Notes: generated by a model not told the origin, from the letters alone. DNA of 64,000 nt from Loktanella fryxellensis (GCF_900110065.1 NZ_FOCI01000010.1:49618-113617); one strand, 5' to 3'. Positions 23,436 to 33,410 are shown, counted from the stretch's first letter. Program-made: numbers and translations.

Positions 23436-25052
23436 ATGCAGATGACCAGAATGCTTGCGACCACGGCCATGGCGCTGGGTCTGGCTGCGACGGCACAGGC
23501 GGCCACCGTGCCCGCCGGCACGACGCTGGCCGACGACCAGACCTATACCTTCTGGCTGCTGGACGCGATCAAGTCGATGGACCCGCAGATCAACACCGAC
23601 GTCGAAGGGTCCGACGTGCTGCGCAACCTGTTCGAAGGCCTCTACAACGAGGACGGCAACGGCGAACTGGTCCCCGGCGTGGCGCTGGACCACACCGTGT
23701 CTGACGGCGGCCTGACCTACACCTTCAACCTCCGCGACGATGCGCAATGGTCCGACGGCACGCCCGTCACGGCCAACGATTTCGTCTATGGCTGGCAGCG
23801 TCTGGCGGATCCGGCGAACGCATCCGAATACGCCTGGTACATGGAACTGATGCAGGTCGCGAACGCGCCGCAGGTGGTCGCCGGTGAAATGCCCGTGGAT
23901 CAGCTTGGGATCCGCGCCGTGGACGACACCACGCTTGAGGTGACGATCACTACGCCGCTGCCGTATTTCCCGCAGATGCTGGTCCACGCCTCGACCTTTC
24001 CGGTCAAGCAGTCGGTCGTCGAAGAGTTCGGCGACAACTGGACCCAGGCCGGCAATCTGGTCGGCAACGGCGCCTATACGCTGGTCGAACACCAGCTGGG
24101 CGAGCGCGTCATGATGGAAAAGAACGACACCTATTGGGACGCCGAAAACACGGTGATCGCGCAGCTGACCGCGCTGACGATCAACGACAGCAATCAGGCC
24201 CTGACCCGCTATCTGGCAGGCGAGCTGGACCGCGTGGACATTCCCGCCGGTCAGTATCCCCGTCTGGCCGAGGAATACCCCGATCAGGCGAAATCCACGC
24301 CCTACAACTGTTCCTACATCTACATGCTGAACGTCGGCGAAAAGGGCCCGGAGGCGCTGAAGGACGTGCGCGTCCGTCAGGCGATGGCCTATGCCGTCGA
24401 CCGCGACATCATCGTGGACCGCATCCTGCAGGGCGGCCAGCGTCCCGCCTACAACTGGACCCACTGGGCGATTTCCGATTTCGAGCGTCCGGCCCTGCCG
24501 TGGGCGGACGAGATGGATCAAGCCCAGCGCATCGAGGCAGCAACGGCCCTGATGACCGAGGCGGGCTATGGTCCCGACAACCCGCTGGACCTGCGTCTGC
24601 AGTACAATACGTCGGACGATCACGAAAAGATCGCCATCGCGGCCTCGCAGATGCTGAAGGCGATCGGCATCAACATCACGCTCGACAACTACGAATGGAC
24701 GATCCACACGGACCGTCTGCAGAACCAGGACTTCGACATGGCGCGCTATGCCTGGTGCGGCGACTACAACGAGGCGTCGACCTACCTCGACCTGATGACC
24801 TCCTATTCGGGTCACAACAATGGCGAGTGGTTCAACGACGAATACGATCAGGTGATGGCTGATTCCAAGCAGGCCGAGGATCCCCAGCCGCTGTATCAGC
24901 AGGCCGAAGGCATCCTCGCGGCCGAAATGCCGATCATCCCGATCTATCACTATGCCAACGTGGACATGATCTCGGCGGACATTCAGGGTCTGCCGGACAA
25001 CAACGTCAACAACACGTGGTATGGCAAGGATCTGTATCGCGTCGCGCAGTAA
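23436..25052 (+). CDS. oppA: Peptide ABC transporter substrate-binding protein
   Basis: 538 residues. The signal peptide MQMTRMLATTAMALGLAATA ends at AQA-AT. The mature protein is an SBP family 5 (OppA-type) protein: TYTFWLLDAIKSMDPQINTD, NLFEGLYNEDGNGELVPGVA, YTFNLRDDAQWSDGTPVTA (the family's 'FxLRxxxxWSDGxPVTAxDFV') and VRQAMAYAVDRD. It binds oligopeptides in the periplasm and delivers them to OppBC. GGGAG precedes the ATG. It is the first gene of oppABCDF; a long stem-loop after its stop should give more binding protein than permease. Confidence 0.95.
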   Translation: MQMTRMLATTAMALGLAATAQAATVPAGTTLADDQTYTFWLLDAIKSMDPQINTDVEGSDVLRNLFEGLYNEDGNGELVPGVALDHTVSDGGLTYTFNLRDDAQWSDGTPVTANDFVYGWQRLADPANASEYAWYMELMQVANAPQVVAGEMPVDQLGIRAVDDTTLEVTITTPLPYFPQMLVHASTFPVKQSVVEEFGDNWTQAGNLVGNGAYTLVEHQLGERVMMEKNDTYWDAENTVIAQLTALTINDSNQALTRYLAGELDRVDIPAGQYPRLAEEYPDQAKSTPYNCSYIYMLNVGEKGPEALKDVRVRQAMAYAVDRDIIVDRILQGGQRPAYNWTHWAISDFERPALPWADEMDQAQRIEAATALMTEAGYGPDNPLDLRLQYNTSDDHEKIAIAASQMLKAIGINITLDNYEWTIHTDRLQNQDFDMARYAWCGDYNEASTYLDLMTSYSGHNNGEWFNDEYDQVMADSKQAEDPQPLYQQAEGILAAEMPIIPIYHYANVDMISADIQGLPDNNVNNTWYGKDLYRVAQ

Positions 25053-25066
25053 GCGCACGCGATCAG

Positions 25067-25102
25067 GGGCGCGGGGGCATCCGACCGGATGTCCCCGCGC
25101 CC
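25067..25102 (+). terminator. Intercistronic stem-loop between oppA and oppB
   Basis: A 16-17 bp stem with one G-U pair: GGGCGCGGGGGCATCCG (25067-25083) against CGGATGTCCCCGCGCCC (25086-25102), followed by TTTCC. The T run is weak, so it probably causes partial termination or protects the oppA 3' end. Confidence 0.75.
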
Positions 25103-25161
25103 TTTCCATTTGCACCACCCAGCCCATTTCAAGTTCAGCTTTAGCCCGGAAGGACCGGCTG

Positions 25162-26079
25162 TTGTTTACCTATTCCCTCAAGCGTCTGGCCATCGCGATC
25201 CCCACGCTGCTGGTGCTGATCGTGGTGTCGTTCATGCTGATGCACGCAGCCCCCGGTGGTCCGTTCACGTCGGAGCGTGAGATTCCGCCGGACGTGCTGG
25301 CCAACCTGAATGCGAAATACGGGTTGGATCAGCCGCTGTGGCGGCAGATCCTGTCCTACGTCTGGGGCATCGTCACGCAGTTCGATTTCGGGCCAAGCTT
25401 CGTCTACAAGGACCGGACGGTGAACCAGATCATCGCGCAGGGCTTTCCGATCACGCTGACCTATGGCCTGATCTCTTTCGCGCTGGCGGTGATCGTCGGC
25501 GTGTCGCTGGGCGTCGCCGCAGCCGTGCGGCACAACACATGGCTCGACTACATCGCCGTGGGCACGTCCATCGGCGCGCAGGTGCTGCCGAACTTCGTCA
25601 TGGCGCCGATCCTCGTGCTCGTGTTCACGCTGTGGCTGGGCTGGTTGCCGGGCGGCGGCTGGCAGGGGCCGGAATACTGGATCATGCCGGTGATCGCGCT
25701 GTCCACGTCCTTCATGGCCTCCATCGCGCGGATCACCCGGTCGTCGATGCTCGAGGTGTTGACGTCCAACCACATCCGCACCGCGCGGGCCAAGGGGCTG
25801 CCGGAACGCCGCGTGATTCTGCGCCACGCGCTGAAACCCGCGATGCTGCCCGTGATCTCGTACCTTGGACCGGCGTTCGTCGCGATGATCACCGGGTCGG
25901 TGGTCGTGGACATCTATTTCTCCACCGGCGGTATCGGCAAGGCCTTCGTCGACAGTGCGCTGAACCGCGATTACGCGGTGATGATGGGCGTCACGATCCT
26001 CGTTGGCGCGCTGACGATCTTCTTCAACCTCGTGGTCGATATCCTGTACGGATGGATCGACCCCAAGATCAGGTATTGA
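25162..26079 (+). CDS. oppB: Oligopeptide ABC transporter permease OppB
   Basis: 305 residues, six helices. The N-terminus FTYSLKRLAIAIPTLLVLIV, with HAAPGGPFTSE, is typical of OppB. The EAA loop that contacts the ATPases is visible (IRTARAKGLPERRVILRHAL), and the end STGGIGKAFVDSALNRDYAV...GWIDPKIRY fits the family. The start is TTG at 25162: CGGAAGGA lies seven bases upstream and the encoded start aligns with known OppB N-termini, while the frame upstream is non-coding. oppC begins three bases after the stop. Confidence 0.94.
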   Translation: MFTYSLKRLAIAIPTLLVLIVVSFMLMHAAPGGPFTSEREIPPDVLANLNAKYGLDQPLWRQILSYVWGIVTQFDFGPSFVYKDRTVNQIIAQGFPITLTYGLISFALAVIVGVSLGVAAAVRHNTWLDYIAVGTSIGAQVLPNFVMAPILVLVFTLWLGWLPGGGWQGPEYWIMPVIALSTSFMASIARITRSSMLEVLTSNHIRTARAKGLPERRVILRHALKPAMLPVISYLGPAFVAMITGSVVVDIYFSTGGIGKAFVDSALNRDYAVMMGVTILVGALTIFFNLVVDILYGWIDPKIRY

Positions 26080-26082
26080 TCC

Positions 26083-26994
26083 ATGGTCGCAACCACTGAA
26101 AACAACGTGGCGACCGCGCAGGTCACCAAGGGTCGCTCGCCCTGGGCCGACGCGCGGCGGCGGTTCTTTCGCAACAAGGCGGCGGTATTCGGCCTGCTGC
26201 TGTTGGTGATCGTGACGTTGTTCGCCCTGTTCGGCGGGTTCCTTGCGCAATGGTCGAACGAAGAGCTGGACTACAACGTTATGGGGCAGGTGGCCGAACT
26301 GGGCGGCCCGTCCATCGCGTCGGGGCACTATTTCGGCACCGACGATCTGGGGCGCGACCTGTTCGCGCGTACCGTGCAGGGCACGCAGATTTCATTGGCC
26401 GTGGGCGTTGTTGGCGCCCTGATCGCCATTGTCGTCGGCACCCTCTATGGCGCGACGGCGGGTTATGTCGGCGGGCGCGTGGACGGCATCATGATGCGGC
26501 TGGTCGATATCCTGATGGCCATTCCCTACATGTTCGTGCTGATCCTGCTGCTCGTGATGTATGGCCGGTCGATCACCATGCTGTTCGTCGGCGTCGGCCT
26601 GATCTCGTGGATGGACATGTCGCGCATCGTGCGCGGCCAGACGCTGAGCCTGAAGGGCCGCGAGTATGTCGAGGCGGCGCGTGCCACCGGCGTGTCTGCC
26701 CCGGTCATCATCCTGCGCCACATCGTGCCCAACCTCGCGGGCGTCATCATCGTCTATGCGACGCTGCTGGTGCCGCTGATGATCCTGACCGAAAGCTTCA
26801 TCTCGTTCCTTGGCCTCGGCGTGCAGGAACCCCTGACGTCGCTTGGTGCGCTGATCGCCGAAGGGGCCGGGACGATTTCATATGGCACCGTCTGGCAGCT
26901 GGCGTTCCCGCTTCTGTTCTTCGTGCTGACCCTGTTCGGCTTCTTCTTCGTGGGCGATGGCCTGCGCGATGCCCTCGACCCGAAGGACCGCTGA
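26083..26994 (+). CDS. oppC: Oligopeptide ABC transporter permease OppC
   Basis: 303 residues. The N-terminal cytoplasmic stretch with SPWADARRRFFRNKAAVFG precedes the first helix, as usual for OppC. HYFGTDDLGRDLFARTVQGT is the conserved periplasmic block and YVEAARATGVSAPVIILRHI the EAA loop. ESFISFLGLGVQEPLTSLGA and the final LRDALDPKDR are diagnostic. It pairs with OppB to form the membrane channel. The ATG lies three bases after oppB, and the stop overlaps the oppD start by one base (TGATG). Confidence 0.95.
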   Translation: MVATTENNVATAQVTKGRSPWADARRRFFRNKAAVFGLLLLVIVTLFALFGGFLAQWSNEELDYNVMGQVAELGGPSIASGHYFGTDDLGRDLFARTVQGTQISLAVGVVGALIAIVVGTLYGATAGYVGGRVDGIMMRLVDILMAIPYMFVLILLLVMYGRSITMLFVGVGLISWMDMSRIVRGQTLSLKGREYVEAARATGVSAPVIILRHIVPNLAGVIIVYATLLVPLMILTESFISFLGLGVQEPLTSLGALIAEGAGTISYGTVWQLAFPLLFFVLTLFGFFFVGDGLRDALDPKDR

Positions 26995-27962
26995 TGGCTC
27001 TGCTTGAAATCGACAACCTGTCCGTCACCTTCGACGGCGAGGATGGCCCCGTGCATGCGGTCAACGACCTGTCGCTGTCCATCGACCGCGGCCAGACGCT
27101 GGGCATCGTGGGCGAAAGCGGGTCGGGCAAATCGCAGACCGCCTTTGCCGTCATGGGTCTGCTGGCACCCAATGGGCGCACCAGCGGATCGGTGCGCTTC
27201 GATGGGCAAGAGATCCTCGGGATCGGGCACAAGGGGATGAACCAGCTGCGCGCGCGGCGGATCGCGATGATCTTTCAGGACCCGATGACGTCGCTGAACC
27301 CCTACATGCGCATATCCGACCAGATGGCCGAGGTGCTGACCCTGCACAAGGGCATGTCCAAGCGTGACGCCGTGGCAGAGAGCGTGCGGATGCTGGATGC
27401 CGTGCGCATCCCTGCCGCGTCTGAGCGCATCCGTCTGTATCCGCACGAGTTTTCCGGTGGGATGCGGCAGCGGGTGATGATCGCCATGTCGCTGCTGTGT
27501 CGTCCCGACCTGCTGATCGCGGACGAGCCCACCACTGCGCTGGACGTGACCGTGCAGGCGCAGATCATGGAGCTGTTGAACGACTTGCAGCGCGAGTTCG
27601 GGATGGCGACGGTTCTGATCACCCACGACCTTGGCGTCGTTGCAGGGTTCTGCGAGCGTGTGGTGGTGATGTATGGCGGCCGCGTGATGGAAAAGGCCCC
27701 GGTCGATCCGCTGTTCGCGCAGCCGACCCACCCTTACACGCGCGGGCTGCTGGGCGCCGTGCCTCGCGTGGACGACGAGGATGCGATCATGACCGCCATT
27801 CCCGGCAATCCGCCCAACATGGCCGGCGCCCCCGAAGGCTGCCCGTTCCGCCCCCGCTGCGCCTATGCGGCCCTCGATTGCAGCGTCATGCCGCCGCTGG
27901 TCAGCTTCGACGGCGACCGCGCCCGCGCCTGTCACCGTCCCATCGCCGAGGTCGCCGCATGA
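26994..27962 (+). CDS. oppD: Oligopeptide ABC transporter ATP-binding protein OppD
   Basis: 322 residues. Walker A GESGSGKSQ, Q-loop IFQDPMTSLNP, signature FSGGMRQR, Walker B LLIADEPTTALD and switch His in LITHDLG. The C-terminal oligopeptide-transporter extension has PTHPYTRGLLGAVPR and the Cys cluster CPFRPRCAYAALDCS, which in related proteins binds an iron-sulfur cluster. It energises OppBC jointly with OppF. The start overlaps oppC and the stop overlaps oppF (ATGA). Confidence 0.96.
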   Translation: MALLEIDNLSVTFDGEDGPVHAVNDLSLSIDRGQTLGIVGESGSGKSQTAFAVMGLLAPNGRTSGSVRFDGQEILGIGHKGMNQLRARRIAMIFQDPMTSLNPYMRISDQMAEVLTLHKGMSKRDAVAESVRMLDAVRIPAASERIRLYPHEFSGGMRQRVMIAMSLLCRPDLLIADEPTTALDVTVQAQIMELLNDLQREFGMATVLITHDLGVVAGFCERVVVMYGGRVMEKAPVDPLFAQPTHPYTRGLLGAVPRVDDEDAIMTAIPGNPPNMAGAPEGCPFRPRCAYAALDCSVMPPLVSFDGDRARACHRPIAEVAA

Positions 27963-28957
27963 GCACTCTTTTGTCCGTCCGCGACCTGCGCGTCACCTTT
28001 CCCATTACCCGTGCGGGTGACATGCCGTGGACCGCACCGCGTCCCCTGCGGGCGGTAAACGGCGTCAGCTTCGATCTGGAACCCGGCCAGACGCTCGGCG
28101 TCGTGGGCGAATCCGGTTGCGGCAAATCCACCATGGCGCGCGGCCTGATCAACATGGTGCCCGCCACCGGGCAAGTCCTGTGGGAAGGCAAAACCGACCT
28201 GATCCCGTTGTCGCCCCGTGCGATGAAACCCTATCGCGCCCAGATCCAGATGATCTTTCAGGACCCGCTGGCGTCCCTGAACCCGCGCATGACCGTGGGG
28301 CGGATCATCGCGGAACCGCTGCTGACGCACCGCCCCGACCTGTCAGCCGAGGATCGCCGCAAACGTGTTGACGCGATGATGGAGCGTGTGGGTCTGCTAC
28401 CGCAGATGATCAACCGCTATCCGCACGAGTTTTCCGGCGGGCAATGCCAGCGCATCGGCATCGCGCGGGCGCTGGTGGTCGAACCAAAGCTGCTGATCTG
28501 CGACGAACCGGTGTCGGCGCTGGACGTGTCGATTCAGGCGCAGGTCGTCGATCTGCTGAAGGAGTTGCAGCGCGATCTGGGTCTCGCGATGATCTTCATC
28601 GCGCATGACCTGAGCGTGGTGAAGAACATCTCGCACGACGTGATGGTGCTGTATCTGGGCCGCGTGATGGAAAAGGCCCCGCGCCGCACGCTCTATGCCG
28701 ACCCGCAGCACCCCTATACGCAGGCGCTGCTGTCCGCCGTCCCGGTGCCCGATCCGGTAATCGAACGCGCAAAGGGGATCATCCCGCTGGATGGCGACAT
28801 GCCGTCGCCGATGGCGCCACCGTCGGGCTGCGTGTTCCGCACCCGCTGCCCCCGCGCGCAAGCGGATTGCGCGCAGATCGTGCCATCGGTGCAGGGCGGC
28901 GACCATGTGGTCGCCTGCCTGCACCCCGGCCCGGTGCAAGAGGCGGAGACGGTCTAG
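27959..28957 (+). CDS. oppF: Oligopeptide ABC transporter ATP-binding protein OppF
   Basis: 332 residues. Walker [16 protein letters not shown]-loop [11 protein letters not shown], signature [15 protein letters not shown], Walker [13 protein letters not shown] and switch IAHDLSVV. The C-terminal [18 protein letters not shown] and [16 protein letters not shown] segments match the peptide-importer class. The N-terminal loop [17 protein letters not shown] is typical of OppF. It is the last gene of the operon. Its TAG stop is shared with the convergent proA gene (CTAG), with no terminator hairpin. Confidence 0.95.
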   Translation: MSTLLSVRDLRVTFPITRAGDMPWTAPRPLRAVNGVSFDLEPGQTLGVVGESGCGKSTMARGLINMVPATGQVLWEGKTDLIPLSPRAMKPYRAQIQMIFQDPLASLNPRMTVGRIIAEPLLTHRPDLSAEDRRKRVDAMMERVGLLPQMINRYPHEFSGGQCQRIGIARALVVEPKLLICDEPVSALDVSIQAQVVDLLKELQRDLGLAMIFIAHDLSVVKNISHDVMVLYLGRVMEKAPRRTLYADPQHPYTQALLSAVPVPDPVIERAKGIIPLDGDMPSPMAPPSGCVFRTRCPRAQADCAQIVPSVQGGDHVVACLHPGPVQEAETV

Positions 28958-30237
28958 GGCCTTTCCTGCCCGTCGCCGAACACGAGGTATTTGTAGCTTG
29001 TCAACTGTGCGGCCCCCACAGGGCCGCGCGCGTGCATTCGCCCTGTGGCGATGCCGATCTCGGCGCCCATCCCGAACTCTCCGCCATCGGCGAACTGGGT
29101 GGAGGCGTTGTGCATCACGATGGCCGCGTCAATGGCCGCCATGAAGGTGCGCGCGGCGGCCGTATCCGTCGCTACGATCGCCTCGGTATGGGCCGAGGAG
29201 TGGGCTTGGATAAAGGCGATGGCCTCTGCCAGATCGTCCACCACGCGCACCGACAGGATGTTGGACAGGTATTCGGTGTCCCAGTCCGCATCCGTCGCCG
29301 GGGTCATGGCGGGCACGATGGCGCAGGCGGCGTCGTCGCCGCGCAATTCGCAGTCGGTCATGGCGGCGGCCAGCGCAGGCAGGAACATGGGCGCGATGGC
29401 GCGGTCCACCACGGCACATTCGGTCGATCCGCACACGCCGGTGCGGCGCATCTTGGCGTTGCGTACCAGCCGCACCGCCTGATCCACGTCGGCGCTGGCG
29501 TGGACATAGGTGTGGTTGTTGCCGTCCAGGTGCAGCAGCGTCGGCACCCGCGCCTCGGCCTGCACCAGCGACACGAGGCCACGTCCGCCACGCGGGATCA
29601 CCAGATCGACGGCGCCGGTGGCGTGCAGCAGCGCGCGGACGGCGGCGCGGTCCGTCGTGTCCACCAGTTGCACCGCGTCGGCAGGCAGGCCCGCGGCGGT
29701 CAGGCCGTGGGTCAGGCAGGCCACGATGTCGCGCGACGACCGCAGGCTTTCGCTGCCGCCGCGCAGGATGACGGCATTGCCCGACTTAATGCAGAGCGCG
29801 CCTGCATCTGCACCCACGTTGGGACGCGATTCGTAGATCATGGCGATGACGCCGATGGGCACGCTGACCCGTTCGATCCGCAACCCGTTGGGGCGGTGGG
29901 TCGTCTCGAGGATCTGACCGAGGGGGTCGGGTTGCGCCGCAATCTCGATCAGCGCGTCGGCCATGGCGGCGACGCGTGCGGGCGTCAGGGTCAGCCGGTC
30001 GATGAACGCCGCATCCTTGTCGCTGCCCACGAGGCTGGCCACATCGGCAGCGTTCGCGGCCACGATGGCTTCAGACCGGTCGCGCAACGCCTGCGCCGCG
30101 TGGGTCAGTGCCGCGCTGCGCTGGTCTGGCGTCGCCAGTGCCAGCGCCGTAGCTGCCACCCGCGCACGGCGGGTCTGGTCGGCGATCAGCCGTGTGACAT
30201 CGGTTTCGCCGTCCGTCTTGGGGGTCATGTGGTTCAT
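28954..30237 (-). CDS. proA: Glutamate-5-semialdehyde dehydrogenase
   Basis: NADPH-dependent reduction of gamma-glutamyl phosphate, the second step of proline synthesis. 427 residues. Landmarks are [41 protein letters not shown] and the catalytic Cys region [11 protein letters not shown]. The C-terminal [20 protein letters not shown] and [14 protein letters not shown] close the family pattern. AGGAGAG is about seven bases upstream of the ATG. proB is not adjacent, which departs from the common proBA pairing. The gene follows the amidase and agmatine-deiminase pair on the same strand. Confidence 0.97.
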   Translation of the reverse strand: MNHMTPKTDGETDVTRLIADQTRRARVAATALALATPDQRSAALTHAAQALRDRSEAIVAANAADVASLVGSDKDAAFIDRLTLTPARVAAMADALIEIAAQPDPLGQILETTHRPNGLRIERVSVPIGVIAMIYESRPNVGADAGALCIKSGNAVILRGGSESLRSSRDIVACLTHGLTAAGLPADAVQLVDTTDRAAVRALLHATGAVDLVIPRGGRGLVSLVQAEARVPTLLHLDGNNHTYVHASADVDQAVRLVRNAKMRRTGVCGSTECAVVDRAIAPMFLPALAAAMTDCELRGDDAACAIVPAMTPATDADWDTEYLSNILSVRVVDDLAEAIAFIQAHSSAHTEAIVATDTAAARTFMAAIDAAIVMHNASTQFADGGEFGMGAEIGIATGRMHARGPVGAAQLTSYKYLVFGDGQERP

Positions 30238-30282
30238 CGGTTCTCTCCTGCCGCACCGATATGCGCCCTTGGGCGACAGGGA

Positions 30283-31962
30283 TCAAGCGGTGCGCGGCGG
30301 TGCAGCGCGATAGGGACCGGTCGCCTCGAACGCGGCGGCCAAGGCCAGCAGGGCGTTATCGTCATACGCCCGACCGGCGAATGTCAGCCCCACGGGCATG
30401 CCGGTATCAGCCATGGTGCCCATCGGCACGGTGACCGTCGGTATCCCCAGATGCCGGATGGCGAGGTTGCCGTTCGCCACCCAGACCCCGTTGCGCCACG
30501 CAAGGTCCGCGCTGGCGGGGCTCGTATCCGCATCCGCAGGCCCCACGTCTGCCACGGCGGGAAAGATCACGGCGTCATAGCCGCCCGCGTCCATCCAATC
30601 CTCCAGATCGCGCTTCCGTGTCTCCTCCAGCCCGCGCAAACCTGCGGGCAGGGTGGGGATGTCCAGCATCTCGCCGGGCGGCAGGCTGCGGGCGATGGCG
30701 GGATAGGTCGCGATGTCGTCGGCGAACCCGGTGTAGCGGTCCGGCAGACTGCCGGGGGGGCGCGGAAAGATGCGGGTGCCATCCACGTCCGCCAACCGCG
30801 ACAGCGCGGGGTCGGCATTCGTGCGCAAAAAGTCGTCCCATGCCCGGACCGACAATTCGCCGGTCTCGACCGCCAGATACCCGTCTGGCAGCAGGCCCCG
30901 CGTGGCGATTGTGGTGTGGCCGGGGCGGTCGCCTTCGTAATTGCTGACGACGGGAAAGTCGGTGGTGTCGACCGTCGCCCCCGCCTCGGTCAGTGCCTGT
31001 CGCGCACGGTCCCACAGCGCCATGATGCTGGGGCGCGTGACGATGCGCTGCCCGGTGGGCCCGCCGCTACCGGGGTCCGGCGCGGTCCCGGCATCCGGGT
31101 CGGCGTTGATATACATGGCGGGCACGGCGAACCGCTTGCCCGCCAGCGGTTCGCGCAAGGCGAGGTAGGACGCGGGCCTGACCGTCGAGGCGGCGGGCAG
31201 CGGCACCCACGGCTGGCTGCGCCACAGATCGCCGCGCACGTCGGGATCGTCGGCCACGATCACGTCCAGGACCGCCAGCATGTCGGCCATGCAGCGGGTG
31301 TGTGGCACCACCACGTCCATGGTCGGCACCAGTGGCCAGTTCCCCCGGACCGAGATGACGCCACGGCTGGGCGTATAGGCGCAGAGCGCGTTGTTGGACG
31401 CAGGCGCGCGACCGCTCGACCACGTCTCCTCTGCCAGCCCGAAGGCGCTGAGGCTCGCGGCGGTGGCGGTGCCGGACCCGTTGGAGGAGCCGGAGGCGAA
31501 GGCCGCCGTCAGCCAATCGGCGCTGTAGGGCGATTCCGCCCGGCCATAAAGGCCGCGTTGCATGCCCCCGTTGGCCATCGGCGGCATGTTGGTCAGCCCG
31601 ATCAGGACCGCCCCGCCGCGCCGCAGTTGCGCAATGGCAAAGGCATCGTCGGAAGCCTTGAGGTCCGCAAAGGCGGGCGATCCGGCGGCGACGGTCATTC
31701 CGCGCACCTTGTAGCTGTCCTTGGCGGTATAGGGGATGCCGTCGAGCGGCCCCAGCAAGTGCCCCGCCGCACGGCGGGTGTCGGACGCCTCTGCCTCCTC
31801 CATCGCGTCAGGGTTCAGAACGGGCACCGCGTTCAGGCACGGCCCGCTGCGGTCGAACCGCGCGATCCGGTCGAGGTATGCAGTGGCGAGTGCGGCACTG
31901 GTCGCGGCGCCCGTGGCGAGGGCCGCCTGCAGATCGGCGATCGTCGCCTCGACCACGTTCAT
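30283..31962 (-). CDS. Amidase-signature family hydrolase
   Basis: 559 residues. The Ser-cisSer-Lys triad is present: Lys in GIPYTAKDSYKV, Ser residues in FASGSSNGSGTATAA. Other family blocks are LRRGGAVLIGLTNMP and PTVTVPMGTMADTGMPVGL. Amidases of this family hydrolyse varied amides and the substrate is not readable. The chosen ATG overlaps the stop of the agmatine-deiminase-like gene (ATGA); a start at 31992 would add ten residues without a ribosome site. The strict coupling suggests the two enzymes act in sequence, perhaps on agmatine-derived carbamoyl compounds; this is inference only. Confidence 0.88.
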   Translation of the reverse strand: MNVVEATIADLQAALATGAATSAALATAYLDRIARFDRSGPCLNAVPVLNPDAMEEAEASDTRRAAGHLLGPLDGIPYTAKDSYKVRGMTVAAGSPAFADLKASDDAFAIAQLRRGGAVLIGLTNMPPMANGGMQRGLYGRAESPYSADWLTAAFASGSSNGSGTATAASLSAFGLAEETWSSGRAPASNNALCAYTPSRGVISVRGNWPLVPTMDVVVPHTRCMADMLAVLDVIVADDPDVRGDLWRSQPWVPLPAASTVRPASYLALREPLAGKRFAVPAMYINADPDAGTAPDPGSGGPTGQRIVTRPSIMALWDRARQALTEAGATVDTTDFPVVSNYEGDRPGHTTIATRGLLPDGYLAVETGELSVRAWDDFLRTNADPALSRLADVDGTRIFPRPPGSLPDRYTGFADDIATYPAIARSLPPGEMLDIPTLPAGLRGLEETRKRDLEDWMDAGGYDAVIFPAVADVGPADADTSPASADLAWRNGVWVANGNLAIRHLGIPTVTVPMGTMADTGMPVGLTFAGRAYDDNALLALAAAFEATGPYRAAPPRTA

Positions 31963-32984
31963 CGGGGGGACGGTTGCTGCTGCGTGATGCAATGGATGCC
32001 ACCGCCGCGGGCGAACAGCTCGCGCGCGTCCACGGGGACGATGGTGCGCCCGGGATAGACGGACGCGAGGATCTCCTGCGCCTCGCGGTCCGCATCGGGC
32101 TCTGCAAAGCTGCAGGCGATGACGGCCCCGTTGATGACCAGATGGTTCACATAGGACCAGTCCACCGGGCCATGCGCATCCGTCTGCGTGGCGGGGGCGG
32201 GCAGGGCGATGATCTGCAACCGGTTGCCCTGCGCGTCGACCTCCTCTGCCAGCTGCGCCCGCAGGTCGCGCGTCACCGCGTGATCCGGGTGGTCGGGGTT
32301 GCGCTGGTCGTGCAGCAGCAGGGTGCCGGGGCTGGGCAGGCAGGCGACGATATCGACATGGCCGCGCGTGCCGAACGTGTCGTAATCGCGCGTCAGGCCG
32401 CGGGGCAGCCAGATCGCGCGGGTGGTGCCGAGGGTGCGGGTCATCTCCTCCTCGACCCGCAATCTGTCCGCATGGGGGTTGCGGTCGGGGTCAAGCTGCA
32501 CCGTGTCGGTCAGCAGGATGGTCCCCGCACCGTCCACGTGGATGCCGCCGCCTTCGTTCACCAGCAGCGACGGCACCACCGGCACCCCGGCCATGTCGGC
32601 GATGAAACGCGCCAGATCGCGGTCGTTCCCGCTGCTGGTCCACGCAGGCCCGCCCCAGCCGTTGAAGATCCAGTCGACTGCCGCGACGCTGCCATCCGTG
32701 GCATGGACGAACGTCGGCCCGCTGTCGCGCAGCCAGAAATCGTCGATGGGGCGCACGATCCGGGTGATGTCGCCGGACAGCATCCGCGCAGCGTGGTCGG
32801 CCTCCGACGGATCGACGATGATTGATACCGGCTGGTGATCCGCGATGGTGTTGGCGACGGCGGCCCATGCGGCGTAACCCGCCTCTCGCGCGGATGACGT
32901 ATCGCCAAGCGTCGCACCCGTCCGCGGAAAGGCCATCCAGATGCGGTCCTGCGGGGCGGTCTCAGTGGGCATGTGATGGGTCAA
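31959..32984 (-). CDS. aguA: Agmatine deiminase / peptidyl-arginine deiminase family protein
   Basis: 341 residues. The guanidino-modifying fold is visible through DDFWLRDSGPTFV (substrate Asp), NEGGGIHVDG, GTRGHVDIVAC (catalytic His) and the catalytic Cys near the end in ARGGGIHCITQQ. These are the agmatine deiminase family (PF04371) landmarks: agmatine to N-carbamoylputrescine plus ammonia. AGGAGAG is about 13 bases upstream of the ATG; an in-frame ATG at 32972 is further away. Usually AguB, a nitrilase-type amidase, follows; here an unrelated amidase-signature gene is coupled instead. Confidence 0.88.
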   Translation of the reverse strand: MTHHMPTETAPQDRIWMAFPRTGATLGDTSSAREAGYAAWAAVANTIADHQPVSIIVDPSEADHAARMLSGDITRIVRPIDDFWLRDSGPTFVHATDGSVAAVDWIFNGWGGPAWTSSGNDRDLARFIADMAGVPVVPSLLVNEGGGIHVDGAGTILLTDTVQLDPDRNPHADRLRVEEEMTRTLGTTRAIWLPRGLTRDYDTFGTRGHVDIVACLPSPGTLLLHDQRNPDHPDHAVTRDLRAQLAEEVDAQGNRLQIIALPAPATQTDAHGPVDWSYVNHLVINGAVIACSFAEPDADREAQEILASVYPGRTIVPVDARELFARGGGIHCITQQQPSPR

Positions 32985-33101
32985 CGGGCACTCTCCTGCG
33001 GTGTTGCCGCACCTTAGCAGAGCGTGAAACGTGACGGAACGACTGTTCCGGCACCGCAGGCCGCGTTACATGGAACCGCCAGTTCGCAAGAGGATCCCAT
33101 C

Positions 33102-33410
33102 ATGCCCAAGGTCGCCTTCCATGTCCCACACACCCTGCCGGTCGAGGATGCGGCGGCGCGCCTCTTGGCAGGGATTCCAAAGCTGGAAAAGGCGATCCCC
33201 GGCGGCGGCACGGTCGAGGCCGAGCGCATCGGTGACGATGGAATGCAGCTGTGCATCGGGATCATGGGTCAGACCATCGTGGTGGACTCGACCCTGACGG
33301 CGGACAGCGTGGCGGGCACCGTGGATGTCCCCCTCGTGCTGACGATGATGAAGGGGCAGATCGCGCAGATGGTCGAAACCGCTGTCGCGCGGATGCTGTC
33401 AAAGCCCTAG
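33102..33410 (+). CDS. Small polyhydroxyalkanoic-acid-system-like protein
   Basis: 102 residues. The layout, an N-terminal VAFHVPHTLPVEDAAARLLA helix followed by strands (GDDGMQLCIGIMGQTIVVD, VAGTVDVPLVLTMM) and a final helix (KGQIAQMVETAVARML), resembles PF09650, putative polyhydroxyalkanoate system proteins. AAGAGGAT is about six bases before the ATG. It starts divergently from the agmatine-deiminase gene, with ~117 bases between starts. Its stop is shared with mrpG through CTAG. The family call is by pattern and moderate; no catalytic residues are visible. Confidence 0.65.
   Translation: MPKVAFHVPHTLPVEDAAARLLAGIPKLEKAIPGGGTVEAERIGDDGMQLCIGIMGQTIVVDSTLTADSVAGTVDVPLVLTMMKGQIAQMVETAVARMLSKP

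Noticed and set aside
28867..32058. 1063-codon plus-strand open frame across proA and the amidase
   Set aside because: Low-complexity Arg/Gly/His-rich translation, antisense to two clear enzymes.
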